DNA of 64,000 nt from Antitrichia curtipendula (taxonomy: Eukaryota; Streptophyta; Bryopsida; Hypnales; Leucodontaceae): the NCBI GenBank assembly GCA_951230915.1, contig OX579639.1, positions 12,152,001 to 12,216,000 on the forward strand, in the 5' to 3' direction. The notes beneath the pieces were generated by a model. The model searched no databases, was not told the DNA's origin, and saw only the letters and a program-made list of their open reading frames with translations. Positions within the stretch are counted from its first letter, which is position 1. Each line of letters begins with the position of its first letter. This document shows, in pieces, positions 1 through 11,498 of this stretch. The translations under genes were made by a program, and so were the position numbers.

Positions 1-654
1 AAGGCCTTGTCAAACTTGGGCATATTTGCTTACATTGAAAAACTTCTCTTAGTGACTTGTGCATACTTCTATAGAAGTCCTAAAAGGTTCATCAAATTCA
101 GACAATTAGTGGAACTCAATTGAGACAATGGGTCTAAAGATGCTGCAAAATGTACAGACTTGGTAGGTTAGTCTAATCAAACCCTTGTGGCGCCTCTTGT
201 CAGAGTACATGACTTTCATTTACAAGATGACGATAGGCTTGCATGAAAATAACAAGGCAGAGGTGCTTTTATTCTCATTCTTTATTTAGGGGGGGAGGGG
301 GGGCTAGTTGTTTGCTTGTTGTAATTGTTGTCGACGTTTGCTTCTAATTCCTGGATACCTTCAACAGTACTTGGTTTATAAATGCATCGTAGAAGTCCAT
401 TAGAGCCACAAGAATTTCTTTCATATAAGTTGTTCTAGACGTAAATTATTTATAAGAAGTTTGTTGAAGGCTTGGTCGTTGTAGAGTTCCAATGTCAATG
501 TGCCATTTTTACCTGACAATTGGGATCATTTAACAGGTAAGTGATGGAAACTTGAAGTATAAGATATTCAAGGATGCCAAAGATCTGACGTGCTTGAGCC
601 GTGCATGCAAACAATGGATTGTTTGGAAAACAGTACTAATCAATTGTTGTCATT
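1..654. other. non-coding flank, no gene recognised
   Basis: AT-rich sequence with no reading frame I can support. A G-rich run lies at about 289-303. The 3' end of this stretch may hold more of the decayed hAT transposase that follows, but I cannot read conserved residues here. Confidence 0.4.
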
Positions 655-1932
655 GTGCAGGCTTGTCTCGTGCTGTTGTTGGATCCATTTACTATATTGG
701 AAATGTATGCATTGCTCTTATTGCTTGAGGCAACAAATACTTTGGTAGTCTTTGCACAGAAACGGGATGTGTACATATGCAACTTTGTGACTGCAGTGAA
801 GGTCTGCCAAGGTTCATTGTATTGCATATACGAAGATAAAGGTACAGTCTTTAGTTCTAATAAATTTTGGAATTTCAATAATCTTTTTTATTGTAGTTAC
901 AAACAAATCCATATTAAGTACATAACGGATTTGAATGATGATTCCGATGTACTCTCATTTGTTTGCCATAGTGAGCAAATCCATGCCGAGCACAAAGGGC
1001 TCCAATTGACTGCACAATGTGGACAATTTTATTTAACAAAGTAAAGGTTGAGTACACCAGTAAGTCATTATGGCTTTTAGTTGATTCAATTTGTTTTTTG
1101 CTGTAGTTAATGGTAGTAGTTCATTTCAACATTTCAAATAGTTTCAGTTGATTGCATGATTGTATAGTAGTGTCTCCAGTTTGTTCCTTGCTTCAATTTG
1201 TAGCAGTAGTTCATTTCAGAATTTGAAATTATTTCAGTTGATTGCATGAGTTCATACTAGTGTCTCCAACTACTGGCCTTTGTACAGGCATTGTTGTTGT
1301 GTTGATTTACTAATGTGCATGTTGTTGTCCGTTGTATAGGTGCCGCTAAGATGTTGGTTGAAGAGTTAGACGCTTGTTTTCCTTCCCAACATGTCATGAA
1401 TGCTTTCGACATTCTTCACCCTTAGTATTGGTGCATGCCAAACGCAGAGGAAATGTTTGAAAAGCACCTCCGAACCCTCATGGACACTTACGGGCATGAG
1501 AAGATCCTAGGGGAAGGAGAGAATAAACTATTGATTCCTGTTGTGATTGACCGGGATGCTCTCATATCGCAAAGGGCATTGTTCAAAACGTGCATGAAAA
1601 GCAACTCATGCGTGGCAATGCTCTCCCCTTATGATATAAATCCATTGACCAAAGTGTAGTGGGTTCTTGATGGGAACCACAATCTAATACAAAACTTTTG
1701 GGAGTTCTTCAAGCTCCCTAAAATTGCCGTTGTGCATGTGCTGGGGTCTATCAAAGATGAACGCTTATTCTTGAGCGTGGGATTTTTGAAGTCCAAGCTC
1801 CGTAGCAACTTGGAGGAGCACCTTCAAATTGTAGTGGGGATGTTTCCTAGCAAATCTACACCCTTGAGACCTTTCCTTACCAATGAGTGTTTGATGAATG
1901 GTTTAGGTCAAAAGGCCGAGGCAGGTACTTGA
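655..1932 (+). pseudogene. hAT-like transposase remnant
   Basis: Two blocks read in the same frame. The first (655-840) translates with a segment ending LEATNTLVVFAQKRDVYIC. The second (about 1342-1932) ends in a region containing DERLFLSVGFLKSKLR and LEEHLQIVVGMF, which resembles the C-terminal dimerisation region of plant hAT transposases (ER.FS....KSKLRN.L..HL). The second block is interrupted by two in-frame TAG stops, at 1423-1425 and 1657-1659, while the frame on both sides stays coding-like. That is why I call it a pseudogene. A possible intron starts at about 841 (gtacag) and ends near 896. I see no DDE triad and no terminal repeats, so the element's ends are unknown. Family assignment rests on motif memory only. 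Confidence 0.58.
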
Positions 1933-2596
1933 CTAGTATGTAGGTCATTTTCTACATGATCGGGAGCAATAGTGAATCCGTAGCACAGGTACCCAACAAC
2001 AATAGCCGGCAGCTAGTTTCATTAAACAATCATGACGAGGGTCTAGATTCATTTTGTTGTTGAATCCCATTTTCTTCTTTGCTAGCTTTATATATATTTT
2101 TCAATGGCATGGACAAAGATTATAAAGTCTTCTTTAATTATGCTCCATATTTTTCAAGTTGATGTGTTTTCTTTAAGGGCAGAAGCTACTAATAGTGTTT
2201 CATTAGCTTAGAGTGGCATCTGTACAGGTGCATTTGGATCTGGGACACACTTGAGATCATGTTTGCAAATTTGTTGATAACGGATCTTAACTCCTCCTTC
2301 TCACCATCAAGTATGAACGCTATCACATCCTTGGAAGAGATATTATTGTTTCCCAATTTGGGGTACTTGTAGTTCTTCTCATGAACGTTTGTGCATATGC
2401 AAACAATTCCAAATTGTTTACTTCCATGATTTGGCTTTTTTTTGTTTTGGTAGATTTGGTTGGATGAAATGGAATGAAATTGTAATCCTTTAACTTTAAA
2501 TTTGAATGGTACGTGGACGCCCCAAAGCAGATGTTTCTGAGTTCACCACTCAAAGACTAGGCAATTCCTTGTCCTGGTTCTATCTCTTCAATATAT

Positions 2597-2775
2597 TAGA
2601 AGAAACACGTGTGTTTTTTGACGTCCAAAAACTAGACGTCAAATTTTTTGGACATCAAACGTAACATTAGGATGCTAGTTTTGATGTCAAAACTAGCATC
2701 CTAATGTTATGTTTGATGTCCAAAAAATTTGACGTCCAGTTTTTGGACGTCGAAAAAAAACACAGGTTTCTTCTA
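2597..2775. mobile_element. foldback element (MITE-like, nearly perfect palindrome)
   Basis: Two arms of about 85 bp are near-perfect reverse complements around a centre at about 2686. The outer ends read TAGAAGAAAC and GTTTCTTCTA. The inner arms both carry GACGTCCAAAAACT-type and AAAATTTGACGTC-type blocks, and the innermost 30 bp (gatgctagttttgatgtc and its complement) closes the hairpin. No reading frame of note lies inside. It could be a non-autonomous inverted-repeat transposon or a source of hairpin RNA. The target duplication is not clear. Confidence 0.75.
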
Positions 2776-3559
2776 GTGATAATTGATTGGAGATATCACA
2801 AAATTGGTGAATTTTAGTAAAAGCAATACTTACAATGTGGTTAAGTTGTATGTGTGCATATACATCGTTCTTTATATGTAATAGAAAATTTTCAAACCAT
2901 ATCAATACACATGTAATGAATGGGCATTGTTTGTGGTCCTCACATTTTTTTCAATCTTGATGACTTCAACATTTGAGGGGGTTTGAGAGGGTGCAAGTGC
3001 AGGTCCTACAAAAATGTAGCGAACTCAATGGTAAATGTACCTAAATATGCAATGAAGCATTTTCGTATCGCCATGTATTAGAGAAATGTTCTCATGATCT
3101 CACCCAATGGACTTCAAGCAGGTGTTCCAAATTGCCACTTCAGTTCCCCCAAAATTTTAAATTCGCCACAAAGTCATTTGTCGTGATCCTAAAATTGTCC
3201 AACTGAATCTGAATGTAAGACCCTCTTTGCCCAATTTTGCACCATGGATCTGTACACGTCGCAACCCCAAAACTGCGTACTCTATCAACCCATTTCCATG
3301 CAAACCCTCACCACAAAATAAATACCGCCTTTTTTTTTTCTTTTGGAAAATCTGAAAAAACAAACTAAAAAATCCTCAGTGGAATCATAAACGTCCCATA
3401 AACAATGCATAATTGTGTTAAGTACTCACCAAAAAAGGATTGACAAGTTACCCATTGTAGGCATTAACCCCTAAACATGCAGAGTTTGTTCTAGAATTTA
3501 CGATTTGAGACAAATCATCATAAAGTACTTTTTAAAAGCATTTTGAGAAAAATCATTAT
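2776..3559. other. AT-rich intergenic DNA, nothing recognised
   Basis: No gene, RNA or clear repeat boundary is visible. A short frame on the - strand (3157-3363) is lysine/phenylalanine-rich and not coding-like. A TTAACCCCTAAACAT sequence at about 3465 resembles the ends of the TTAA elements seen elsewhere in the window, but no partner end was found. Confidence 0.4.
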
Positions 3560-4040
3560 AAAGTACTCTTTGAAAGCATATTTTGGAATTGATGAACAAA
3601 TAAAAGATGTAGACTTTGAGTTTTAGATTCCATATGTACAATTAGATTCACCAATACCGTCAACAATATTTTTCTATAAATTTTGAATTTTAGAATTCTA
3701 TTGAAATTCAATTACAAACAAAATGTAGTCATTTTTTGAGTAAAATTTTTTGGAATGGATTTAATTGAAATGAGTATCTCTTGATATGGTGATTTTTTGA
3801 AATTTTTTTGTGCTCTTTAAATTTGTCACCTCATTTTTGCAAATTTAGTTTTGGACTAGAGCCAATGAAATTTTGGCTTGGTGACCACTTGATACACTTC
3901 TACATTTGCAATTTTAGAAAAGTATATATTATAATAACACCAAATCCAACTATTAGATAGGACAACAACTTGATAAAGTATCTCCATAAATTAGGATGAC
4001 TTTCATCCAAGAAATAATGAGAAGGAAAAGTAATTTTCAA
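3560..4040 (+). repeat. dispersed repeat F, copy 1
   Basis: This stretch is a diverged inverted copy of about 20862-21345, inside the last intron of the 5-phosphatase gene. Shared runs include the 'ttggaatggatttaa' region, 'aaatttgtcacctcat'-like sequence and 'aggatgactttcatccaag', which appears in the other copy as 'cttggatggaagtcatcct'. Neither copy has a reading frame. The repeat type is unknown. Confidence 0.65.
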
Positions 4041-4402
4041 TTTGTTCATTGTGCAGAAATTGGACGTCGGAGCACTTCAAGGTTAATTCACTAATTTTGA
4101 CAAAAAAATGAACAGATTTGAATGTTTTTCTAGACGAAACTAGGTAGTGAGAAAAATTGGGTTGGTTTACTTTAACCATAGTAGCAGCTGGTTTTGAGCC
4201 AATAAAAAAGTAAAATGCATTTTAATTTGTGGAATGAAAAGGGATTAGGAAACTATGTTTAATCCTTTTAATATTCATTGAAAGTTTTTTCAAATAAAAT
4301 CAAATAATAAAAAGTGTGTTCATGGTTATGTATGACTAAACATACCCAGGCCTCTTCAACTTCTGAAGAGCCTGGTTTGAAGATGTTGTTTTATAGCTAA
4401 AG

Positions 4403-4538
4403 TAAGGGTACCCAAAATACACCCTCTTCCAAATTGCATCTCTATCTACATCTATCCAACATTTTGGGAGGTGAAATGTTGAAAAGGTGTAGATAGGGAC
4501 GCAATTGGAAAAGGTTTATAATGGGTATGCTTGCATTA
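4403..4538. mobile_element. small foldback element H1 (TA-flanked)
   Basis: Imperfect inverted repeats span the unit: TAAGGGTACCCAAAATACAC on the left and, read on the other strand, TGCAAGCATACCCATTATAA on the right. Both arms then continue into a caattgc / gcaattgg block. It is related to 20340-20452, which has the same GCATACCC ... CAATTGCG arms. Non-coding; probably a MITE. Confidence 0.5.
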
Positions 4539-4745
4539 GTTTCAAATAGAACAGAAAATTTGAATGTAAAAATTTCATATAGCTATTATAAAAGAAAATA
4601 TGTAAGTGCCTTCAATTTTCTCTTTTCTTGAATGTTATTTGCATTAGTAGGTCCTAACCTTTAGGTCACAATGAAACGGAAGATCAATCATTTAGTGTAA
4701 GATGGATTGGGTTATTTTCCTAATATATTGTTTCAAAATCAAAAC

Positions 4746-5719
4746 TTAACCCTTCATCGCCTAAGGCTTGTTTGAGTTCAAAAACAACATTGTTTTTGAA
4801 GTGTTATAGATCTAATGTCAATCAATTATAGAAATCTCAACCAGACAATCATGTAGTGTATATGTTGTAGATGACGTGAATCAAATTTGGAGTCATTTGG
4901 CCACGTAGATTGCAAGATTATAATGTTTTATTGTTGAAAAAGGATGTTGAAATTTCCTAGCAACACATTTAGAGGTGAAATTTGATTTCTAAACCTACTC
5001 AAATGAAAAAAAATTATACTATAATGTGATTCAAATCAACATAAAACACATTAGTGAAAAAAATATATCATTGAATTGACCCATTGTGTCTAAAAAATGA
5101 CTTTCAAATGTAAAAGAAATAGCAAAAAAAGTTGCAAAAAACACATCTAAAGTTGAATCCCCTTCTACTAAAATGCTTCTCAATCACTCATAACTTTTTG
5201 GATTGATATGAACTAAACAACATAAACTAAACTAGTATGCACAACTTTTTCAAAAGAACATTATTGGAAACTGACACTGTACAAAGAAGAAACAAGTCAC
5301 TAAAGTTCATTGTAATCCAAAAATGTCAGGATTTTGAACTTCGAATTGCTCCCAAACATTCAAAAATCTTGGATTGACATGAAAAATTTACCACAATAAC
5401 TAGAATTCAGGGGAAATATAATCCAACAAATTTTATTGGAAAAAAAAATTGGATGAAGGAGATACAAGCCTCCATAGTTGCAGCCTTTAAATGTAGTTTG
5501 GTAAACTCAAATTGAACCTATGAACTTCGATTGGCTTCCAAGAAATTAATTCATCTTGAACTGATTTTAAAAATTTACCACACAAACTAAAAGAAAGAGT
5601 GCAACTTTCTCAACAAGTTTTATTGAATTTGAACATTGGATGCAAAAGTTACAATACTTTGAATTGGATTTGAAACTATGTGAGGACACTTTTGATCCCC
5701 TTAGGCAATGAAGGGTTAA
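4746..5719. mobile_element. TTAA-flanked non-autonomous element B1 (974 bp)
   Basis: The element starts TTAACCCTTCATCGCCTAAG and ends CTTAGGCAATGAAGGGTTAA, so it has roughly 18-bp terminal inverted repeats and TTAA on both sides. TTAA target duplication is the hallmark of piggyBac-type transposition. No reading frame of transposase size is present, so it is non-autonomous. A second copy of almost the same length, once its own insertion is removed, occurs at 39767-41256. Confidence 0.75.
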
Positions 5720-5869
5720 AGAACATTGCAAAAATTAACAACAATTTATAAGAAAATAATTTCTTAACACCAATATATGAAATCAACAACACATGTCTAT
5801 GAAATGTAACATATAAAAGCTCGTATAAAAGAGAAGTCAATTTTCACAGCAATCTCTTTCATTAAAAGT

Positions 5870-6341
5870 TTAACCCCTAAAGGTCCAAGGCCTTTTTTCT
5901 GCCAAAAAACACTCAAAATTGACATTTCTATAGCAAAGAGTAAAAAAAATTGAAAATTATTTTATTGCACATCTAACCATAGGATCCTACACCTAACTAG
6001 TATGAGAATGTGTAGAATAAATTTCTTAACTTTCTCATAACAAATCCAAATGAAATGAATCAAAGCTTATTAGATAAACAAAAATATAATCTATGAGAAA
6101 AAACAAAAAAATTTAAAATTCAAATTTTTGCAATTTTGTTTTGCTGCCCGCTCTCCCCTATTTTGAGTTTATTTGGGCATAATTTTTGTTTTGGGGCACC
6201 GAGTGAAAAAAAATTATATTTCCACAAAGCTAATCTATCTTCTAAAGAAGTTTTAAAAAATTAGGACAAAAATTCAGCCCGTAGGTACCTGCTTGAAATC
6301 TCATTTGTCCCCCAAAGGGACAATGGTTCTTTAGGGGTTAA
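5870..6341. mobile_element. TTAA-flanked non-autonomous element D1 (472 bp)
   Basis: Begins TTAACCCCTAAAGGTCCAAG and ends GGTTCTTTAGGGGTTAA, giving inverted ends with TTAA at both borders. The first ~170 bp, read in reverse, match the right-hand portions of partial copies at 11307-11498 and 12953-13148 (shared 'tagaaatg', 'agatcctatggtta', 'catactagt' words). No coding capacity. Confidence 0.7.
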
Positions 6342-7024
6342 AATGTCAATTTCAATTTATTTTTTGAAGCATTTAAAAAAATATTAAAGTCATTTTAAAG
6401 CTCAACGTAAATCTGTTTGTGTGGCAAAAGTTTTAGTTGGAGTGACACGAGACATAATGTCTAGTGCTTTTTAAATTATTGAATACTTTTGTCAAATAGA
6501 TTTGAAAAATCTATACAATGCAAATGTTAAAGAATTAATACAAAAATTATAAACACGTGGATGAATGACATAATTTAGTTTCTAGGTGTCTAAGGTATGT
6601 TTGCATTTGGTCAATAGTACAAAATTTGAATACTTAATTTGTGAAAAGTTATTTTGTACTCATTGTTATCTATTGTCTACTGTCACTATTCCTAAAATTG
6701 TCCAAATGAGCATTTGACCTTGGTTCCTATTATCAAGATCTTAAAATTTTATTGGGGCCTCGCCATAAGTTTAAAAAAAAATTTAGGTTAATGTAGCATA
6801 TAGTCTAAATATCACATGCCAATACATTATAAATTTTTGTAGTTAAAAAAGATAATGAAAATCAACATTAGGCTTTCATGAACAAAATATATTTAGGCAA
6901 GAATATTTCGGGGTCATGTATGCAACATTAGTTGAAAAAAAAAGTGACCTCTAGCACCAAACTATAATGGAAAAGGTTAGCACTCCATTGCTCTTGGACT
7001 ATATGAGCATCAAGTTGATTCCAC

Positions 7025-7315
7025 TAAGGTAGGGGTCTCTAAAAGCAACCCCTAACACAGAGGTACATTTTACTTTCTTCAATGTACCAACATTATACAT
7101 TTCAAGAGGGGGGTGCTTTTAGAAACCACTGCATTTCAACTTCAGAAATTTGTAACTAATTCTATGAAGGTCTGAAAAATATGAAACGACTTGGGTTAGA
7201 TGCCAATTCCATTTTTCTTCCCAATGAAAATGTACTGAAAATTGTTTCAAGGAGTTTAGCTTCCCTGAAAATGCAATCAGCTCTTAAAGGGTTGCTTTAC
7301 CAACCTCCTACCTTA
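7025..7315 (+). mobile_element. TA-flanked MITE, family A, intact copy A1
   Basis: Starts TAAGGTAGGGGTCTCTAAAA and ends AACCTCCTACCTTA. This gives inverted AGGTAGG/CCTACCT ends with a TA duplication. The internal text (tacattttactttcttcaatgt, atgaaacgacttgggttaga, gatgccaattccat) recurs in at least five other places in this window, making this the most frequent recognisable repeat here. Copies: 14688-15020 (reversed), 28817-29110, 38748-39448, 39492-41284 (with nested insertions), 61866-62090. Non-coding, Tc1/mariner-like target preference. Confidence 0.75.
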
Positions 7316-7439
7316 CTATAAACTCCGTCGCTTTTCATTCCCTGAAATAGTGACAAAACATGGGGTGAGTGAAAAGAAATCACAAACGACAAAACATGGG
7401 GCCAACTTGGCTACTAACATTAGATCATTTTCAACCTCA

Positions 7440-8888
7440 GATGGTGTGAAGGGACTTCATCATGTGCAGCTGCCTGGCAGTGAGAGTTCATGTAAGCAAG
7501 CCAGTCTTTTGCCAGCAAGCAATTAACGGGCAGTTTGTGTCTGTTTCCGGATCAAAGTTTTGGCGTGTTCCTTGTGAGCGACCGTAGTCTGGTATCCGGT
7601 TTGGAGGCGGAAGGTTTCGAGGTTGACCTGGGGTTTCGAGTTTCCTTTCACTTGTGCCAGGCACGTGTGCTTTCGATCGGAAAGCATGGATTGGCAGAAA
7701 AAATTGAAGATCAGACAAGTATCGAACTTCTCTATTCGATGATAACGATAATGCTGTGCGAGCAGCTCTTATCAGCCTCATTGAACTGGAGCTGGTATGT
7801 TTTGACCTGTTTCCTGTCCCGTCTTTTGTCGCAATTGTAAGTGGACAATGATTAGCCTTGTGTAATGAGTTGCGCTGCTGCTAATGCTGGGATCTTTTCT
7901 GATTGACGGTCTTTCTGTACCCTTTTGATTGATGAAATTGCTTGTTGAGATGACAGCGCTATGTGAGTGTTGCTTGCGAAGACGTTCTTGTTGCTTGCAA
8001 GGGTTCGTTTGCACATCACTGTCAAGTTCTCCGCTTGTAATTTCGACCAGAAAGTAGGGACTGGCTGTCCATGTTCCATGTCGATTTGAGAGTGTTTACT
8101 TCGAAATTTGCAATCGCAGGTGGATTCCCTCGCTCGAGTTTGAGTGTGTTTGTCGTGCCGATGGTAGTTTGTAAGTCTTTGTAGTCTAATCCTAGCTGAG
8201 CTTAGAAGGCTCTGTTATTCCTCGTCCCATTCTCTGTTTGTGTTTTGGCACTTTGTTCTGTTTTATGTGATCTGCTCACTCCAGGACAGAGTGTACAACC
8301 TGGTATTCTAGGACAGCAAGTGTTTTGGCAGAATTTGCCGAACGCGGAGTTGAGAAGTGCGAAGGTGTCAATCAACCAGGATGCAGAGGAAATTCCGGTG
8401 AACTAGGATGCAGACATGGAGGCAGAGGAAATTCCGGTTAATCAGGGGACAATCACAGTTTTGGAGCTGCAAGACAATTCTATGTTCATGGGAGTTCAGG
8501 AAGGTATGTCAAGTATCATGGTTCCCAAGTTCTTGACAACCTATGTGAGATTGCTGATAAACTGATTGGTGAGAGAATTGGACTTAAGTGCATGCAGGAG
8601 ATTTCACTACTGTGGAGGGCTGTGAGTTTCCTGAAATTCCCAGATTGTAGGAACTCCGCTGCAGCAGCAGGTCGACGTGGTGAAACGACTCCCACGTTAG
8701 ATATAATAATAATAATAAATATTTTTAAAGATTTAATTTCTTAAAATTAAAATTAAAATTTTTTATTTTTTATTTTTTATATTATTTTATTTTATTTTTT
8801 AAATATTCTGACCAGCGCTGGCTGGTTCACAGGAGCAGGCCTGAAACGGCCCTCCAAACCCCTTAAAACACATCTAATGTTAATTATA
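7440..8888 (+). other. probable decayed 5' part of the adjacent NTPase pseudogene
   Basis: Base composition is closer to genic DNA than the surroundings. Short coding-like stretches can be read, for example ...DDNDNAVRAALISLIELEL before a possible donor at about 7794, and AELRSAKVSINQDAEEIPVN at about 8347-8406, directly followed by a stop. I could not chain these into exons with consistent phase. An AT-only low-complexity insert occupies about 8698-8812. Confidence 0.3.
8698..8812. repeat. A/T low-complexity tract
   Basis: About 115 bases almost entirely of A and T (ataataataat, then ttttattttttattttt). It sits abruptly between two GC-richer segments of the NTPase pseudogene region, which suggests insertion or expansion. 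Confidence 0.8.
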
Positions 8889-10079
8889 GGGACTCCTGGC
8901 ACGGGCAAGTCGCTTCACCTAGTGTACCAGCATGAATGGAACGCACGATAGACCTTTTCTTCCAAGGATGGCACTGTCACCTGGGCTTCAACAGCTAGTG
9001 ACACCTTCATTAATGAGCTGGAAAGTAGAGACATAGTCTACGTTGTGGCTGGTGCTGGTGCATTGGTAAGGAATGCAATGATTTTCATTTTCATCTGGCC
9101 TAATTTCAAATCCTTCAACGAGATATCGAAGGATCGTGACACGAAATTGTACTGCTCAAAGGTCTGGAGCAAGATTGAAATCTTTGTTGCTTGCCAGCTG
9201 TTGTACAAGGACATCGATGAGAGAGTTTGGTACTCTCTTATACGAAGTAGGGTGGGGTGCCTCAGCATGTGCCTGAGAGAGCAAAGGATTCTGGTTGGCA
9301 GAGTAAACTAGACACGACTATTATGTCGGCTAGATTTTGTGACAAAAATTGGTGTGTGTGGGGGGGGGGGGCGCGGCGTACTGATAGCATTACCGATGTC
9401 ACTTTGCATTACAGGACAGAGCATTACATACACCGAACAGTGGTTTTTTTGCTACTCGCTATGTTTCCGAGCTTGCATATGCAGCATTGGGGAAGGGCGC
9501 ATGGGTGCAAACTGTTCAGTTTTTGGAAAGGGATGATTCAGTTTATCGGTAGGCTTTTGCGGGCAACTTTTTTGAATTGGTTGTGCACAATGGTGCGGAA
9601 GTGCTGTGTGTACCTTGGAAGTTGGGCAGTCAAAAATTGAAAGTCTCCATTTGGCAAATGTCTAGGATGTGAAAGAAGAAGGATCTGTTGGGTTCCACTG
9701 GTACGCAGTATCCAAGACGAATCCGACTTTCAATGCTATGTGTACGAGTATTGGTGCACCCCTTTGGTACTAGCGTAGCCCTGTTGCGATGACCATTTCA
9801 GAGAACCATGGGCATCAAGCATCATGGTAATATATTTGCACTGAAAATTTTCATAATCCTTTGTTGTGTTTTGTTTTTTTCATTTGAGTTTTTCACTCCA
9901 AACCCCTAATAGTAACAATTTATTTAACAAGGTTAGTCAAGCTGCTGGAGCTAGTGCCTTCCGTGAAGAGGTTTTTATTTTGTGGTGCGCCACACTTGAT
10001 TTTTGAGGACTTTAAGAAGCAGTCACTTCTGCAGACAGAATTTAGTTTCTGGAGTGGAGCAGTCGGCTTTGGAACTTGA
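8889..10079 (+). pseudogene. Crinkler/RHS-like P-loop NTPase pseudogene
   Basis: A splice-like 'ttatag' precedes a Walker A motif, GTPGTGKSLHLVY (from 8889). A downstream segment reads SKDRDTKLYCSKVW...FVACQLLYKDIDE, then, in a shifted frame, GGVPQHVPERAKD (from 9251). Later pieces in other frames read FATRYVSELAYAALGKG and FAGNFFELVVHNGAE (about 9450-9600). A last open exon (9932-10079) contains VPSVKRFLFCGAPH and FEDFKKQSLLQ. The order GxPGxGKS, 'W...EL...LY', GGVPR-like, F(A/G)..FE and a terminal 'K.f.F....FE.FKKQ' is the layout of RHS/Crinkler-type proteins known from oomycetes, chytrids and some plants. A TAG at 8949-8951, a frame change near 9245-9251 and at least one more further on mean it cannot be expressed whole. 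No function is claimed for it. Confidence 0.6.
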
Positions 10080-10336
10080 ATTGGATCATTCCCTTTGAAC
10101 CTCATGCGGAGCCAGTCCAACAGGCCCTCTTGATCTTTTCTGATCAGAGATCAAAACATTGGATACTTAATTCTAGGATTAACGTGTGAAAGCTTTGGGT
10201 ATTTAGAACAAGAATATTGAAGTAAGACATGCTATGGAAAGTTCTTTATTTTTGTATAATGTAGAGTTTTGTACTTTTTCAATGAAGCATAATTTGGAAC
10301 AAAAAAACTTCTGCAGCTTATTTTATTCTAAGATAG

Positions 10337-11306
10337 TTAACCCCTAAAGGACCAAACACCGTTTTTTGACAACATAGCAATTTTGGGCAGCTCACTATGA
10401 CTAGAATTTTTATTTTATTTTCCTTGAAATTTTCACACAAGATGTGTCCAAGGAGTAGCTTTTAGGTCCAACAATTTTCATAACTTTTGACTATGTGATT
10501 AAAAAGTTATTGCATGATATGTCATTTTCATTGGTCAGCAGACAACCCGGGAAGCTAAAAAAACTTCTCTAAAAACCACTCTTTCTTAAAATAAAAATTG
10601 AAATCGGTTCTGTAGATTTATACATTCGTGGGAAGCTTTGAATCATCACATTTTGATTAATGAAATGTAAGTTATGAGGAGTTTTAGTTTGAGGGTAGTT
10701 ACGGAATCTCTACTCTAAGATAAACTTTAAAGTCCTTTATTTAATTCAATTTTCAATGTTTTGGAAATAAAATGAAAACATTGGGTGTAAATTATTTATT
10801 AAAACATCAGAATCATTGGGACTTTCATTTTTCAATTCCATATTTAAATTCTTAACAATTTAGTGTTTTGAACATTCTCTACCTCTTTCTACTTACTATT
10901 TTTTTTCTATATGTTTTACAATTCCTAATGATCTGAAATTTTTTAAGCATGTAGCCAACTTGCCTTGAAATTTCAAGCATGTAGCCAACTTGCCTTGAAG
11001 AATGAATCCAAAGAGTAACCACCAATTTGGACATTCTTTCATATAAATGTGACCTTGTGAAGTGCAGCTGCTCAGATTTTTGCAGGGACAAAAAAAAGTT
11101 TTTTGTCAATTCAACCGCAATTATCTTGCAATACACACTGTGGAAATTTCTGAAGTTTTTTCCACAACTTTTCAAACTACTTTAACAAGATCTTATGTTT
11201 ATTAGTGTCAAAAAATGCTTTATTTCTAAAATTTGGTACTTGTATTAGAAATAGCAGTTTTGGAGCGGTTTTGGTGAAAACATAGTCTCTGACTTTTAGG
11301 GGTTAA
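10337..11306. mobile_element. TTAA-flanked non-autonomous element D2 (970 bp)
   Basis: Starts TTAACCCCTAAAGGACCAAA and ends GACTTTTAGGGGTTAA. Ends are inverted and TTAA-bordered. The inside is clearly related to 13488-14410: both carry 'gggaagctttgaa', 'gcatgtagccaa' and 'gaagtgcagctgc'. No transposase frame is present; the longest open frame (10879-11175, - strand) is not coding-like. Confidence 0.72.
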
Positions 11307-11498
11307 ATGCAAATATCTTGGAATCTGTGTGGTCAAAAAATTTGAAATTTTTTCACACATTTTCATACTAGTAAGGTGTAAGATCCTATGGTTAGATGTT
11401 AAAAAAAACTACTTTCTATTTGTTTTACTCTTTGCTATAGAAATGGCAGTTTTGAATGTTTTTTGGCAGAAAAAAGGTCTTGGTCCTTTAGGGATTAA
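11307..11498. mobile_element. partial TTAA element D3 (right end only)
   Basis: Immediately abuts D2. Ends GGTCCTTTAGGGATTAA and matches the reverse of the first part of D1 (tagaaatggcagtttt, agatcctatggttag, catactagt). No left end is visible, so this is a truncated copy or the remnant of a host element cut by D2. Confidence 0.6.
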
